Source of the DNA: Prorocentrum cordatum
Taxonomy: Eukaryota; Sar; Dinophyceae; Prorocentrales; Prorocentraceae
Assembly: GCA_963575745.1 (NCBI GenBank)
Contig: CAUYUJ010005002.1
Span: forward strand, 353,856-417,855
Direction of reading: 5' to 3'
Length of the DNA: 64,000 nucleotides
Positions 10,486-21,947 of the stretch are shown one piece after another (position 1 is the first letter of the stretch; each line of letters begins with the position of its first letter). Made by a program: the position numbers and the translations under genes. The notes beneath the pieces were generated by a model that saw only the letters and a list, made by a program, of their open reading frames with translations, did no database searches and was not told the origin of the DNA.

Positions 10486-11505
10486 AAGGCGACTACCGAG
10501 GGCCTGGAGATGCTACTGCGCGTGCTCGGCGAGTCGGTCTTGAAGGAGAGACCCGTTCGCGCGGCAGAGCTCTTCGACGGCGCGCTCTACGACAAATCCG
10601 TGTGGAGAGGCTCTGGCGAGAGCATGCAGGAGTGCATCACGAGGCGGACCAGGGCGTTCGACGACCTCAAGAAGGTCTCGCAGGATACCAGCATCTCGGA
10701 CGAACTCCAGGCCTACCTGCTGCTGAAGTTCAGCGGTCTCGACAAGTCGGACCGCGCCAGCGTCATCAGCAGCGCGGGCAACAAGTGCGACAAGGAGGCG
10801 TTCGCCAAGGCGCTGCGCATGCAGCACTCGGGCATCCACGAGCGGGGGCGGAACTACCGGAAGGGTGGCAAGCAGGAAGCGCACCGCTCGGACCCGAAGC
10901 CGCAGAGGTTCCAGCAGGGCCAGTGCAGGCAGCGGCAGGCCGAGCGCGACGACGAGCACGAGCACTACGACGACAACGACCACCAGCTCGACAACTCCTA
11001 CGACGACCAGCCCCTGGAAGAAGAGGTCTACCTGGGCGAGGAGGAGGCCGCTCTCGAGGAGATCGACGAGATGGACCCGGAGGCGGCGGAGAGCTTCGCG
11101 GCGATCGTCCAGAACAAGCAGAGGTTCCAGGCGCGTGGCGGCGGTCGCGGGAAGGGAGGTCGAGGGCGCAAGGGCGGAGGTCGCGGCGAGGGCAGTTCGA
11201 GCTCGAGGGATCGAGCCAGAGGTGGAGGTGCTCCCGGTGGCGACGGTGAGCGGCGCGCCAGGATCGAGAAATTGAAGCGGACTACGAGGTGCGCCAGCTG
11301 CGGGCAGATCGGACACTGGCACGGGGGCCCGGGCTGCCCGAAGTCATCGAGATCGGCGGCGCCACCATCGGACAGGCCGAAAAACAGCTACTTCAGCTTC
11401 AGCGACTTCAAGGGCGACGGCTCCAAGACCAGCGAGGTCAGGGTCGCGGAGGTTCGTGGCGTCGGCGGCTTCGCCCTCACCTACCGGGCTCGGCGCCCGC
11501 CCTAA
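10486..11505 (+). pseudogene. gag: copia gag, C-terminal part with zinc knuckle
   Basis: This open frame is the continuation of gag after the frameshift near 10450; its first ATG (10510) is internal. It carries a helical core (about residues 1-125), an acidic E/D-rich stretch (about 145-205), an RG/GR-rich basic segment and a knuckle-like CASCGQIGHWHGG...C (about 262-277). The spacing is C-X2-C-X4-H-X6-C rather than the classical C-X2-C-X4-H-X4-C. Its role would be RNA packaging in the virus-like particle. It ends at TGA/TAA-equivalent stop 11503-11505 just after pol opens in the next frame. Confidence 0.75.
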
Positions 11506-14500
11506 GCCCAAGGCAAGGTCATGCGGCAACCCTCGAGGAGGAAAGGAAGGTGACGAGACCCTCAAGGCCAGCGCGGACGACGGAGCTGCAGGAGTCCCGA
11601 GGAGGCGAGGCCAGTCACTTCCAGTCATGGCGGAGCCCTGCGAGCACGCGCTGGCGGCGGACCCTAGACTGTTCAAGGGCGCGAACGGGACGCACAGGTA
11701 CCTCACTTTCCACAAGTGCCTGCCCAACCGGATCGGGATCCACGTGGCCAAGGCCCACAGGTCTAGCGGCGAGGAGCTCTGGAAGTACCTCATGGCATCC
11801 CTACTGTTCACCCCGAAGGGCAGGGTCATCTACTCGCGCGCGACCCCTGCGAGGACGAAGCCAGCCGAGAGAGTCTTCAAGGTGTACCAGAGCATCCCTT
11901 AGTCCAAGGAGCTGGCGCCAGAGCAGATGACCAAGCGCGCGATGGAGATGAAGGTTCCGTCTGACGACGAGGAGCTTGAGCGCATCCCGAGGGCCGAGGA
12001 CTACCCGCACGAGCTGGACAGGCCTGAGGCGGAGGACAACGTGTACGTGGCGTACCCCGCGGACTTCGACCAGGACGTCAAGGGCCTCGATACCGAGCAG
12101 GTACCACTCGGCGGTGAGAAGATCATGGCCGGCAAGTACAGGGGCTACACGTTCTCCGAGTTCGTGGACGGCGGTGACGCTGCACGCGCGTATGGCAACG
12201 CTCTCATCAGGCACGCGATGTCCAGCGACTTGACTCGGCTTACCGTCGACCAGTGCCGCTTAGCTTGGTTCCTTATCTACTTGATGGCGCTGGGCGAGCG
12301 GGCCCCCCCCTCTCAGCATGAGGACGGGTCGTTCCAGGTGCTGATGGTCAACGGCTCCAAGGACGACGTCGAGGTCTACGGCTCCAGTTTCAGGGGCCCG
12401 CCTGGCACCGCCGTGCTTGACGCAGCCTTCCAGATGACCATGCACGGCGCGCCCTGGAGGATTAGGTACGAGAAGGAGCTACTCGACCGGAAGCTCAAGC
12501 CGATTCCCAGGTCCCAACAGACCATGTTCCGAGGGGTCGGCGGCGACGCGTACAGCGACACGGTCTACAACATGCCGGCTGGCATCGCCAACAACCCGTT
12601 CGCGATCGAGTCGGCGGAGCTCGACCAGGACGCCCCCCTGCTAATCTCCAAGGACACCCAGTCGAAGCTAGGGACGGTGATCGACGTGGCGAACGCGGTC
12701 GCCGACTTCACCGAGATCGGCGCCTACAACGTGCCCCTATTCAAGACCAGCGGCGGCCGCCTGGGCGTCAGCTTGCTGGACTTCCCGGACCCCGGGGTCT
12801 TCGGCCCCGAGCTCCAGGCCTACATCGCCGAGAACGGGCTCGGCGGCGGCTTCGACATGGTGGAGTACCCGGAGGCGGAGATCGTGATCCCGACCGCGGA
12901 GGTGATGGCGACGGAGACGGTCTCCGAGAACCCCAGCGAGATCGACTGGGACGGCGACGAGTCCATCAGGATGGCCAGCTCCAGGCGCGCTAAGAAGATG
13001 AAGGCCATGCATGACGACTTGTACACCCTCGAGTCCAGGACGCTCGACATCATGACGGGCAGCATCGACAGGAAGCGGAGGCTACCTAGGGGCAAGACCT
13101 TGTTGAAGCAGCTCTTTTGCGGCCAGTTCGGCCTCGCCCTACTCGCCTCCGCCACCTTCGGCTACAACTGCGGCCAGCCACTGGATATCGAGGACGGCTG
13201 GGGCGGCGCTACCAGGAAGGGACGCCAAGCGGCACGGGGGCAACTGCTGGAGGAGGACCCCTGCGTGACGGTCATCACCATGCCCTGCGGCCCGTGGGGG
13301 GAGCGGGGTCGATGCAACTTGTCCAAGGGCGGCGCTGCAGCTGCTACTGTTCAAGAAGCTCGGGAAGCGACGAGGCCACTACTCATGCTCTCGGACCAGA
13401 TCGTCGCCGACCGGGTGAAGCGGGGGATGCGCGTCTTGATGGAGCAGCCCCTCGGTTCGAGTGCCCACTTCGAGCCCGAGATGACGAAGACGCAGGAGTT
13501 GGTGAAGAAGGGCCTGCTACTGGAGTGCACCCCGCACGGGTGCCAGCTCGGGTACGCCGATGAAGAGACCAAGGACGCGCACTACAAGCCGATGAGGTTC
13601 CTGACCACCAGCGCGGCGATCTATGAAGCTTTGCAGGGCGAGAAGTGCACGAGGGACCACTATCACCTGCCGCTGGAGAACCAGAAGAAGACGAGAGCGG
13701 CGGCGAAGTGGCCCGACAAGCTGGACAGGTTGGTACTACACGCCATCGAGCAGCATATCGACCTCGACGTCGACACGCACGTGTCCCAAGGTCTCGGTGC
13801 ACTTGACGGTTTCCCAGTCGAGAGCCAGCCTGATGCCAAGAAGAAAAGGTTTCGTGGCAAGCAACCCCCGAAGCGCCCTCCAGCTGAGGACGGGAGTCAG
13901 GGCTTCCGTGAACCCGGACATCCACCTGAGGACGGGCCTGCTACGGATCCTGACGGAGTTCGTGCTGAGCAAGCCGCAGGCCTCGAGCCAGTGCTCTCCA
14001 AGGAGGAGCAGGAGCGCAGAGCGAGGTGGCTCACCTACGACCCCGCGGTCAGACGCGACATCCGGAATCTGCGCGTTAATTTCGGCCACCCGACCAACGT
14101 GACTCTGGTGAGGTGCTTGAGGAGGTCTGGTGCCAAGAAGGAGTTCCTGGACTGCGTGTGGGATTTCAGGTGTGACGCCTGTGGCGACATTATCAGGGCG
14201 AAGCACGTGCGCCCGGTACGCATGCCGGGTCGCTACCAGTTCAATTCCCACGTGATGTTGGACACGCTGTTCGCACACGACGCCGAGGGTAACACCCACG
14301 CCTTCCTGAACATAGACTGCGACGGTGCGAGGTTCCAGGTTGTTTGGTACCTCCACAAGGGTGCGCACGCGCCCTCTGCCAAGGTCGCGTTAGACACGTT
14401 CCTGACAGTGTGGACCAGCTGGGCTGGACTGCCCCAGTCCATCTTCGTGGACCGCGGCAAGGAGTTCGCCAAGGAGTTCCTGGCCCACATGCATGAGAAC

Positions 14501-16816
14501 GGCGTGGAGATCCAGAATGCGGCCCTGGAGGCGCACGAGCAGCTCGGCAGGATCGAGAGGTTAGGTGGCGTCTGGAAGGAGGCGTGGCATCGCGTGGTGC
14601 AGGACGCGCAGATCACGAAGGAGAAGGACCTGAGGAGCGTGTGCGGCGTCGTCAACCAGGTGCGCAACGAGACGGTGATCTACGACGGCTACGCACCCGC
14701 CAACTGGGTGCTAGGTACTCGCGGCCTGCGGGTACCAGGCTCGATGCTTCAGGACTCTGAGGCCGAGAAGCTCCAGGTGCAGGAGGCGGCGCTCGACCCG
14801 GAGGCTGCCATGGCATCCAACCTGTTGTGGCGCGAGTGCGCCAAGGTCGCCTTCGTGAAGATGGACAACGACAGTCGCGTGCGGAGGGCCAAGCTGGCGA
14901 GATCGACACCTACGAGAGGGCCGTTCCCTGTGGGCGCCTACGTCAACTTCAGGCGCACCCATGTCAGGCCGGGTGAGTCTCCTGCCCTGTATCATTGTTG
15001 GTTCGGTGTTGCGCGTGTCATCGGCCACGACTACCGCGACCCCGAGAAGATGGCGGACGGCATCGAGTCCACGCTCCGACCTGCGGCCGTGCAGGGGAGC
15101 CCTCGCGCGATTTGGCTACGGTATGGCGGCGGCGCGGTCTTGGCAAGGCCGGAGCAGCTTCGGTTCGCGACGGAGGACGAGTTGATCACTTGGGATCGGA
15201 TGCCTGCTGATCAGCGTGGAGCGGCACTTCCACGCGGGCCTCGAGGATTCCTGGACGTTCGTCGCGAAGGTCTCGAGGACGGAGCACCTGAAGATCCCGA
15301 AGCTGCTGCGCTACCAGGCAGGGAACCTACGGCGGCTACTGCCGCGACTGGTCCGCGCCCGGAGCCTCCAGCGTCGAGAACTACGGAGGCGCCGTCGGGC
15401 AGTGCACGGCCTGCCGAGGGAGCTGACACGGCGAGCTCACCACTACAAGGGCGCGACGCAGCTCAAGATGATCCGCGACCTGGGGAGGATCTCACTCCCG
15501 GAGTTCCAGAGCATCAGCCAGCAGCTGAGCTACCTGAACCAGTTCTACGTCAGGGACACGACCCAGCACCTGCTGGACTTTATCCAGGATCTGGCGACGC
15601 TGGAGAGGGAGAAGTGGAGGAGATGAACGAGGATAACGACGCGACGGCGACTCCACCTCCTCCTGGACTTCCCGAACCTTCCGAACTCCCAGATCTCCCA
15701 AGACTTCCCGAACCACTTGAATTACCTGAACAGCTTCCTGGATACGGGCCCCAGCGGACCCGCGCTCGACTACTTCGTGGTGGCGGCCCCATGGCCGGTG
15801 GAGCGTGCCTTGCTGAGTACCACTCGGATGAGGTGTACCATGGCTGGATAGCCTATGCGTGGTTAACGGGACGCTCCCGCGGGAAGGAGATCAACCTGAC
15901 GGACCTGACCAAGGCTGAGCGGAAGGAGTTCGACGCGAGCATGGCCAATGAGTGGGAGAACTGGCGTAACCTCAGGGCGGTGACCGTGGTCATCGGAGAC
16001 GATGCGAAGGAGCTGCTGAAGAGGGCGAAGCCTATTCCGTCGAGGTGGGTTCACACCAACAAGAACGAGTACGACCCCAAGCTACCGCTCAAGGCGAAGG
16101 CGAGGCCGGTGGCGGCTGGCTGCTACGAGTCGGTGCATGTCCGGACGGATTCGCCCACATCTTCCCTGCTGGTGTTCCACTTGATCTGCAGCACGGCGGC
16201 TAGGAAGCACTGGCTACTGTCGAAGCTCGACGCGACGAGCGCCAACCTACAAGGAGATGATGTTGACCGTATGCTGGTACTACGACCGCCCTCACCACTG
16301 CCTCCTGGAGTGCCACCTGGTTCCCTGTTCGTGTGCCACGGAGCGATCTATGGCACTAAGGACGCTGGACGGAAGTGGTGGAATAAGCTACGAAGGACGC
16401 TGCGCGGCAACTCGTGGCAGGAGAGCCGCTTGGAGAGAGCCTTCTCCATGCTCTTCGAGGGTGATATCCTCGTTGGCCTTATCGGCACATACGTGGGCGA
16501 CCTGTTCGCGACCGGAGATCCGAACCGCAAGCTCTACAACGACACGATGGACGAGCTCAAGAAGGCACTGCTCTTGACGGAAGAGAAGCCACCCTTCAGG
16601 TACTGCGGCAAGGACGTGGAGCAGGCAGGGGACTTCTCGATCAGGGTCTCGACGCAGCACTTCGTGGAGCAGATGGAGGAGTTGCCGATGCTACCGGCAA
16701 GGCGGAAGCAGATCAAGGCACTGGCTACGGACGAAGAGAAGAGCTTTGCGGAGTCGGTGGTTGGTTCACTGGGATGGCTCTCGCGACAGCTGCGGATGGA
16801 CGTTTCTTTCGGCTAA
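11456..16816 (+). pseudogene. pol: copia pol: protease, methyltransferase-like, integrase, reverse transcriptase
   Basis: One frame from about 11456, broken by TAG 11900-11902 and open again 11927-16813 (1629 codons). Numbering from 11927: retropepsin-like region about 150-290 with catalytic Asp165 in LDAAF, where related elements have D-T-A/G; methyltransferase-like region about 390-610 (LFCGQFG at 396, MPCGPWG with Cys454, MEQPLG at 505); integrase about 700-960 with GHP His721, a CDACGD zinc half, catalytic Asp779, Asp842 and Glu877, and Arg716 where the first zinc His is usual; proline-rich linker about 1080-1290; reverse transcriptase about 1370-1629 with motif A Asp1435 (KLDATSA) and Y1522-V-G-D1525 in place of YVDD. 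TAA at 16814 cuts off RNase H, which continues in the same frame. Confidence 0.9.
13080..13770 (+). other. methyltransferase-like domain inside copia pol
   Basis: Pol residues about 390-610. It has a glycine-containing first strand (LFCGQFG), an acidic PLDIE segment, a PC dipeptide motif (VITMPCGPWG) like motif IV of cytosine-C5 methyltransferases, and MEQP where motif VI (ENV) is expected, followed by a Cys/His-containing tail (LECTPHGCQLGYA, HYHLP). The fold assignment is inference. A homologous segment is seen in the minus-strand fragment at 58560-58984. Confidence 0.6.
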
Positions 16817-17683
16817 AGTTGGCTCGCGCAGCAGAAGAACACCGTGACGGTGCAGGACCTACTGGAGATGAACAAGCTGGTGCGGTACTGGCGTGAGACG
16901 AAGAACGTGTGCCTACACTTCCGTAGCGACTTCATCAAGAACGACACCGACCTTCGCGGGTGTGTGTTCGCCGACAGCAGCCTCAACAGTATCGACGAGA
17001 AGAAGTTCGGAGCGCTGGGCGAGAAGGTGAGGTCGCAGTGCGGTTTTGTGTGTCTGTTGTGCGACGACGGCCTGCGCAAGGAAGGCGGTGGACCTGCTCA
17101 TTTTTTGGACTGGGGCAGCTCCAAGATTCGGAGAGTCTGCCGGGCATCGATGGCGGCAGAGGCCCACGGCTTGACCGAAGGCGCGGAGGCGCTGGAGTGG
17201 GTCAGGGCATTGTACTACGAGATGGACAAGCCGAACCAGCCGATCGCAGAGTTGGTTCACGACAGTGCGACGTTGATGCCCGCCAAGTGGTTCGACGACG
17301 CTAACAGCTTGGTGAGCCACTTGTTGGCGGACGCTGGCCAGGTCGCCGACCGCCGGGTTCGAGTGGTGGTGGCCTCGCTTCGAGAGCTTCTAAGCCAAGA
17401 TGGAGACGACCTGGAGTGGTGCGACACCAGTGTGCAGCTCGCAGATGCGCTGACGAAGCTCGAAGCGGAGAGAAGCTACCTGACGAACGCCATGCGCGAC
17501 GGCTGCGTGACGACGACTGTCTCCTCCGAGGCGGCGACCACGAAGGAGGCCATGCGTGCTGCACGGCGGCGCCGTGCTGATGAACGCAGGACCCAGCCCG
17601 TTGCATCTGTGCGCGAGAGCCTGTCCTGTGCGCTGCGTGCCCCGCGCGGGGACCAGCCCCGCGTGGCCTTGCGATCTACCTAA
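16817..17683 (+). pseudogene. pol: copia RNase H, separated from pol by a stop codon
   Basis: Same frame as pol, immediately after TAA 16814-16816. RNase H features in order: acidic residue in CVFADSSLN, Glu in ASMAAEAHGL, Asp in LVHDSATL, and the closing WCDTSVQLADALTK motif typical of copia RNase H. The tail after about 17560 is arginine-rich and probably not conserved. The frame ends at 17681-17683, about 100 bp before the 3' LTR. Confidence 0.85.
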
Positions 17684-17767
17684 ATCGCCTTTCATATTTG
17701 GCCCAGCTGGGCCGCTTCCGTATCAATGCAGCTATGCTCGGGATTTCGAGTTTCGGGCCAGTATGAC

Positions 17768-17779
17768 AGCGAGGACGGG
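17768..17779 (+). other. candidate polypurine tract
   Basis: GCGAGGACGGG directly precedes the 3' LTR, the position of the plus-strand primer. It is short and interrupted by C. Confidence 0.45.
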
Positions 17780-17928
17780 TGTTGAAATGGGCACTGTCTC
17801 CCTGGCCCCCCGAGATGCCCCTCTCACGCCGACGCCGATTCGACCGCAACCGCTTCGGTTTCAGAGCTCTTGAGTTTCGGGCAGAAAATACTTTCAGCTT
17901 TCTTGCGACGGCGGCAGCCGTCAGTTGA
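17780..17928 (+). repeat. 3' LTR (149 bp)
   Basis: Matches the 5' LTR at 144 of 149 positions. Followed by GAGGC, the duplicated target. Confidence 0.9.
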
Positions 17929-17933
17929 GAGGC
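17929..17933. other. target-site duplication (right), GAGGC
   Basis: Identical to 9765-9769. Confidence 0.85.
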
Positions 17934-17989
17934 TTCCCAAGGCTCACCGACAAGCATAACTTTATGCTTGTCATTTGGTTTTTGGTTGA

Positions 17990-18890
17990 TTCCAGCGCTT
18001 CTGTATTTTCAGCATCCAGGCGCCCCAACACGGTCCTGGACGCCCCAAGTATCGTCGCCCCAGACGGCCTCAGAAGCGCTCGAGCGGCCGCTGAAACGGC
18101 TGAAACAGACGCTTCATGGGCGTCCTGGGCCTCCGGGGACGCCCCCAGACGGCCCCACCAGGGTGCCAAGAGGCTCCAAGAGGCTCCAAGAGGGCCGAGA
18201 ATCGCGGACATCCCTTTCCAAAGCGCCTACGATGGCTTCTGGACGGCCCACGGGGCCTCCAACACGCCCCAAGAAGCTCCAAGATGCGTCCCAAGAGGGC
18301 ACCAGGAGGCAACATGAATGGATTATCCTGAGATTTTTAATGGATTTCAGCGTTTCTCCATTGTCGGCTTATCGACGCTCCAACGCCCCAAGTATCGCCC
18401 CAGCACGGCTTCAAAGGCCCCCCAAGCGGCCGCCGAGACGGCCGAAAAGGGCGTTCCATACGTGATCCCCGGCTTCTGGGGACGCCCCCAGACGGCCCAA
18501 GACAGCCCCCCAAACAGGACGCCAGGGCTCCACGGGGCCCCAAAACGCCCCTTAAGGGCAGAGAATCGCCGAAATTCCGCTCGAAGACGGGGACGATGGC
18601 TTCCAGAAGGCCCAAGAGGCTTCCAAGACGCTCCAAGACGCCCCCAACAGGGCTCCCAAGAGGCGCCCAAGACGCACAAGCGATGGATAGCCCATTCAGT
18701 TTTGAAGGCTTTGGGAGTTCTTACCTTTTCGGCTTGGTGACGCTGTAAAACGGCCCAGGAAGCCGCAAGTATCGCCCCATGACGGCCTCCGAGGCCCCCA
18801 AGCGGGCGCCGAGACGGCCCAAGAGGTGCCCCAGACGGCTCTGGAGGCTTCGTGGGCGCCCCTCGAGATCCGCCGTGGCGTGCTTCCGAA
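17990..18890 (+). repeat. degenerate ~345-bp tandem family, right of copia
   Basis: GACGCCCCCAGACGGCCC recurs at about 18138 and 18481 (spacing 343), with GAGAATCGC(G/C) and CGCCCCAAG(A/T) landmarks in each unit and a partial third unit at 18760-18890. A related short stretch of GCCCCAAGAGGCTCC units occurs at 21585-21690. Confidence 0.65.
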
Positions 18891-20147
18891 TTTTCCAGCG
18901 GTTGCCGCCGTCGTCGCCGCGCCGTCTAGAGTCGAATTAGCAATCGGGAATTTTGCGGCAAAACCTAAGCGAGCGCGAAGCTGCGTGGTTGAGACCAATG
19001 CTGGCGACGGAAGCAGTGTATGATGATTTCGCGGTCCCGACGGAGCTCGTCAGAGATACAGCGTGCTGGAATTCTCCGTCTGCCAATATTATCTGTATTA
19101 ATAGTAGTATCACCATTAACCGTATTATTAATATTACTAGCACTGTCAGTAGTATTAGTATTACTATTATTACTATTATTATTATTGTTATTTTAGTGTG
19201 TTTGTATATGTATGTATGTGTGTATATATATAAACATACATACATACATCTGCACGTCCAGGGTCTTCGGGTTTTGTTTTTGTTTTCTTCACATCCTTAT
19301 GTGGATAACTCTGGTAGCATCGTTTCGTACATGGTTTGCGTGGTATTGCCACCCTTGACGAAACATGTTGGGAAAGGGGGCTGATGATGTAGGAGGAGGA
19401 GGAGGCTATTGCTTCACATGTGCCTGCAGCATACTCTGGTTTCTATACTTTTACATACTTCTACAGCTGCGTGGCGCCTTCCTTGGTTCCGCACTGTTAC
19501 AAGGCGTAGGCTTGCTGTATTTGTTCCATCACATTATCGTTCCATGCTGTTGCATCAAGTCCGCACAACGTCAAAACATTACTTTTCTGGGTATCGTGGC
19601 ATGGGAGCGGGGCGCAGTGCTGCGCGCGCAGCTCGAACAACTCCACAGAATGTCCCTAGCGCTGCCGCTTTTCTGAAGCCGAAAAGGGGGGGAGGAAAAG
19701 AGAGAAGGGAAAGAGGAAGAGGAGGAGGAGGAGAAGGAGGAGGAGGAGGAGGAAGAGGAGGAGGAGGAGGGAGGGTTTTCCAGCGAACGGCGCGCACAGT
19801 ACACTGCCAGTGCTGCCTCCCTCCGCCCCTTGCGAGGAAACGCCTCCTGAGGAGGAACGTCGTGGGGGTTTTCTCCGGCCTCCTGCAGGCAGGCGCGCGC
19901 AGTCCAGCGCATTCCTTTTCCTCCATCATTCCTCGTCCCGGAGCGCGTATTCGTAATGAACATGCCGAGGGGCACCGAGGCCGTCGGGCCGACTCGTGAC
20001 CTGGGCGATCAGGAGAGTCGCATCCCCAAGCTGCGCGTTTCGTGCTCGATGTGTTCATCAGGACCGTTTTCCGTGGGGTCTCACGGTATATTCCCTCTCC
20101 TGTCATCTCATTACTTCATCTCATTACTTCTCCCTCTCGCCCTCCAG
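18891..20147. other. no firm gene; AT-rich and purine-rich patches
   Basis: 19080-19200 is unusually AT-rich (ATT/AGT triplets), followed by a TATG/TACA tract 19200-19250 able to fold on itself. 19683-19775 is a GGA-type purine array. No exon with clear splice borders was found. Confidence 0.4.
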
Positions 20148-20257
20148 GAGGAGGCGGAGGAGAAGCAAAGGAGGAGGCCCACCGAGCGCCGTCCAGTCGT
20201 GGGGCCGAGCTGCAGCAGCGGGCTCCGCCCTGTCCGGCCCGCGTGCCGTCCTGGCCG
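20148..20257 (+). CDS. candidate internal exon, unknown protein
   Basis: A long pyrimidine tract ends in CTCGCCCTCCAG before 20148, and the segment ends CTGGCCG before GTCCAACTGC. The frame encodes a charged stretch beginning EEAEEKQRRRPTERRP and about 85% of its third positions are G or C, the bias expected for dinoflagellate coding sequence. It has 110 nt and leaves two bases for the next exon; the candidate exon at 20483 supplies one base and stays open. No domain is recognised. Confidence 0.35.
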
Positions 20258-20310
20258 GTCCAACTGCGGGCGTGACGGCGCACGGGCCAGGAGGCGCGGT
20301 CGCCGAGGGA

Positions 20311-20470
20311 GTCCTCCTCCTCCTCCTCCTCCTCCTCCTCCTCCTCCTCCTCCTCGTCCATGTCCTCCTCCTCCTCTTATCCTCCTCCTCCTCCTCCTCC
20401 TCCTCCTCCTCCACTTCCTCTTCCTCCTCCTCCTCCTCCTCCTCCTCCTCCTTCTCCTCTGCTTCGCCGG
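20311..20470 (+). repeat. TCC array
   Basis: Almost pure pyrimidine on the plus strand with CTTCC variants. It lies in the proposed intron 20258-20482 and ends just before a CCAG acceptor, so it would form an extended polypyrimidine tract. Confidence 0.9.
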
Positions 20471-20482
20471 CTTCGGCAACCA

Positions 20483-20620
20483 GACGGGCCTCCCCGCCTG
20501 AGCGATGCCGCGCGCGCACACGGGGGTCCCTCGCGCGCACCCGCCGCGCCGACCGCCCGGAGACTGCTCGCTTGCGCCGAGTGCGGGAGGCTCCTCCTCC
20601 AATTGTGTTTTTTCTTTGAA
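20483..20620 (+). CDS. candidate exon downstream of 20148-20257
   Basis: Follows the TCC array and CAACCAG. In the phase left by the previous exon it reads an arginine-rich peptide (ASPPERCRARTRG...) to a stop near 20620. High third-position GC supports coding until about 20585. Function unknown; a chance open frame in GC-rich DNA is the alternative. Confidence 0.25.
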
Positions 20621-21947
20621 AAGCTTCTACCTGTCGTGCCGCCAGACTTGTCAACAGGGCGGGCCCGGCGTTTCGCCCAAGGTGTCCTAACCGATTAGGA
20701 TCTGGACATTTGCAGCAGTTTCAGGGAAGGGGGTGGGTAGATTGTGGCACGCGCTGCAACCCCGCAGACATTCGTCTTAAAAGTTCGAAGCCGTGTTGCT
20801 GATGGAAGGTGGGTGGTTTTCAACATGTGGTTTCCGCCATAGCCCCGCACGCATTCGTTTCCAAAGCTCGCAACAGCTGCACGGATGGAGGTGTGGCCAA
20901 TTTCAAAATGGAGTTTGCATTTCAGTGCCGCGCGCCTTCATTGCAAAAACCTGCAACATCTTCAAGGATGGTGGGCACTTTTTTTCAGATTGGCTTCGCA
21001 CCTTAGCGCGCGCCGCGCGCAATCGAACGAACAGTTTGCAGCATTTACATGAATTGCGGGCGACGCCTTATCAAAGCAGGACGTTCGCTGTATCATCGTT
21101 TCCCTGCCTATTTCATAGCCAGAAAAGCTCCTCGGCTCGGAAGGGCGACGTGGATACGTCGAGACCCGCTGCAAAAGAGGGGGAGAGAGAGAGAGAGAGG
21201 GAGAGAGAGAGCCCTCGTCTCCGCGTCTCGTCGTTCCCCTGCGAGTCTTAACGTGGAAGGCTTGGACACACCTGACAGCAGCAGGAGAGCTGTCCTGGCA
21301 AGCTCGGAGGGGTCGAGGAGACGGCCCAGCCGCCATCATCCTCTGTTGGCGGATGAAAGGCGGATCCTTCTTCAAAGTTGGCGTTCGCTCGAGACGCTGC
21401 GCGGACGGAGGGCCGTTCGTACTCAAACGGGGGTTCCCGAACGAGGACTGCGTCCGCGCTCGTACCCTGGCGCAGTGATTGCGCAGACAGGGGCGCCCTG
21501 GTTTTACCAGGGTGTTGGCTCCATTTTGGCCTTTTGGGGGGCAGCGCTAATTGAGACCCCCCCTGCTTTGATCGATCTCCTCCGAGATGGCCCCACGAGC
21601 GCTCTCAAGGCTCCCAAGGTTGCCCCAAGAGGGCCCCAAAAGGTGGCCAGGAGGCCCCAAGAGGCTCCCAAGAGGCCTCTTTTCCATCCGAAGCAGATCG
21701 TTCATTTTCAAAGCGCGGCTTTCGCCTGACTGGGCCGTTGGTCGTCCAAAGGGGCGTCTATTGAAGCGGAGAGGGAGGCTTGCAAGGACGAGTGCGGAGG
21801 GAGCTTGGGACGGGATGGTGTATTGCGGCATCGTTGATACATCGTGGGTCTATGGTCTTGCCTCCACTACTTCGTCACATTCTCGCTGTCCTCCTGTTCC
21901 GTATTCCTCCTCTTCCGTCCTCCTCCGCCGCATGCGCGGTCGTTCAG
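20621..21947. other. no firm gene; ~85-bp degenerate repeat and GA tract
   Basis: 20750-20985 contains about three diverged units of some 85 bp around GC(C/A)CGCA...TTCGT. A (GA)n tract lies at 21181-21211 and a small hairpin CCCTGG...CCAGGG at 21498-21513. 21585-21690 repeats GCCCCAAGAGGCTCC. The rest looks unique and I see no supported exon. Confidence 0.4.

Larger units (their letters stand above)
9770..17928 (+). mobile_element. copia-type LTR retrotransposon, decayed (8159 bp)
   Basis: Two 149-bp LTRs flank gag and pol in the order gag, protease, methyltransferase-like domain, integrase, reverse transcriptase, RNase H. Integrase before reverse transcriptase is the copia (Pseudoviridae-like) order. 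A perfect 5-bp target duplication shows a single clean insertion into the ~345-bp tandem array. LTR identity of 144/149 suggests it is fairly old. Damage: a nonsense codon in gag (10287-10289), a gag frameshift near 10441-10470, a frame change near 11490, TAG at 11900-11902, TAA at 16814-16816, and a reverse transcriptase YVDD box changed to YVGD. It cannot act autonomously as read. Confidence 0.93.

Noticed and set aside
21515-21540. CCATTTTGGC, a ten-base match to the spliced leader core
   Set aside because: Only the core matches; the flanks differ at most positions, so chance is likely.
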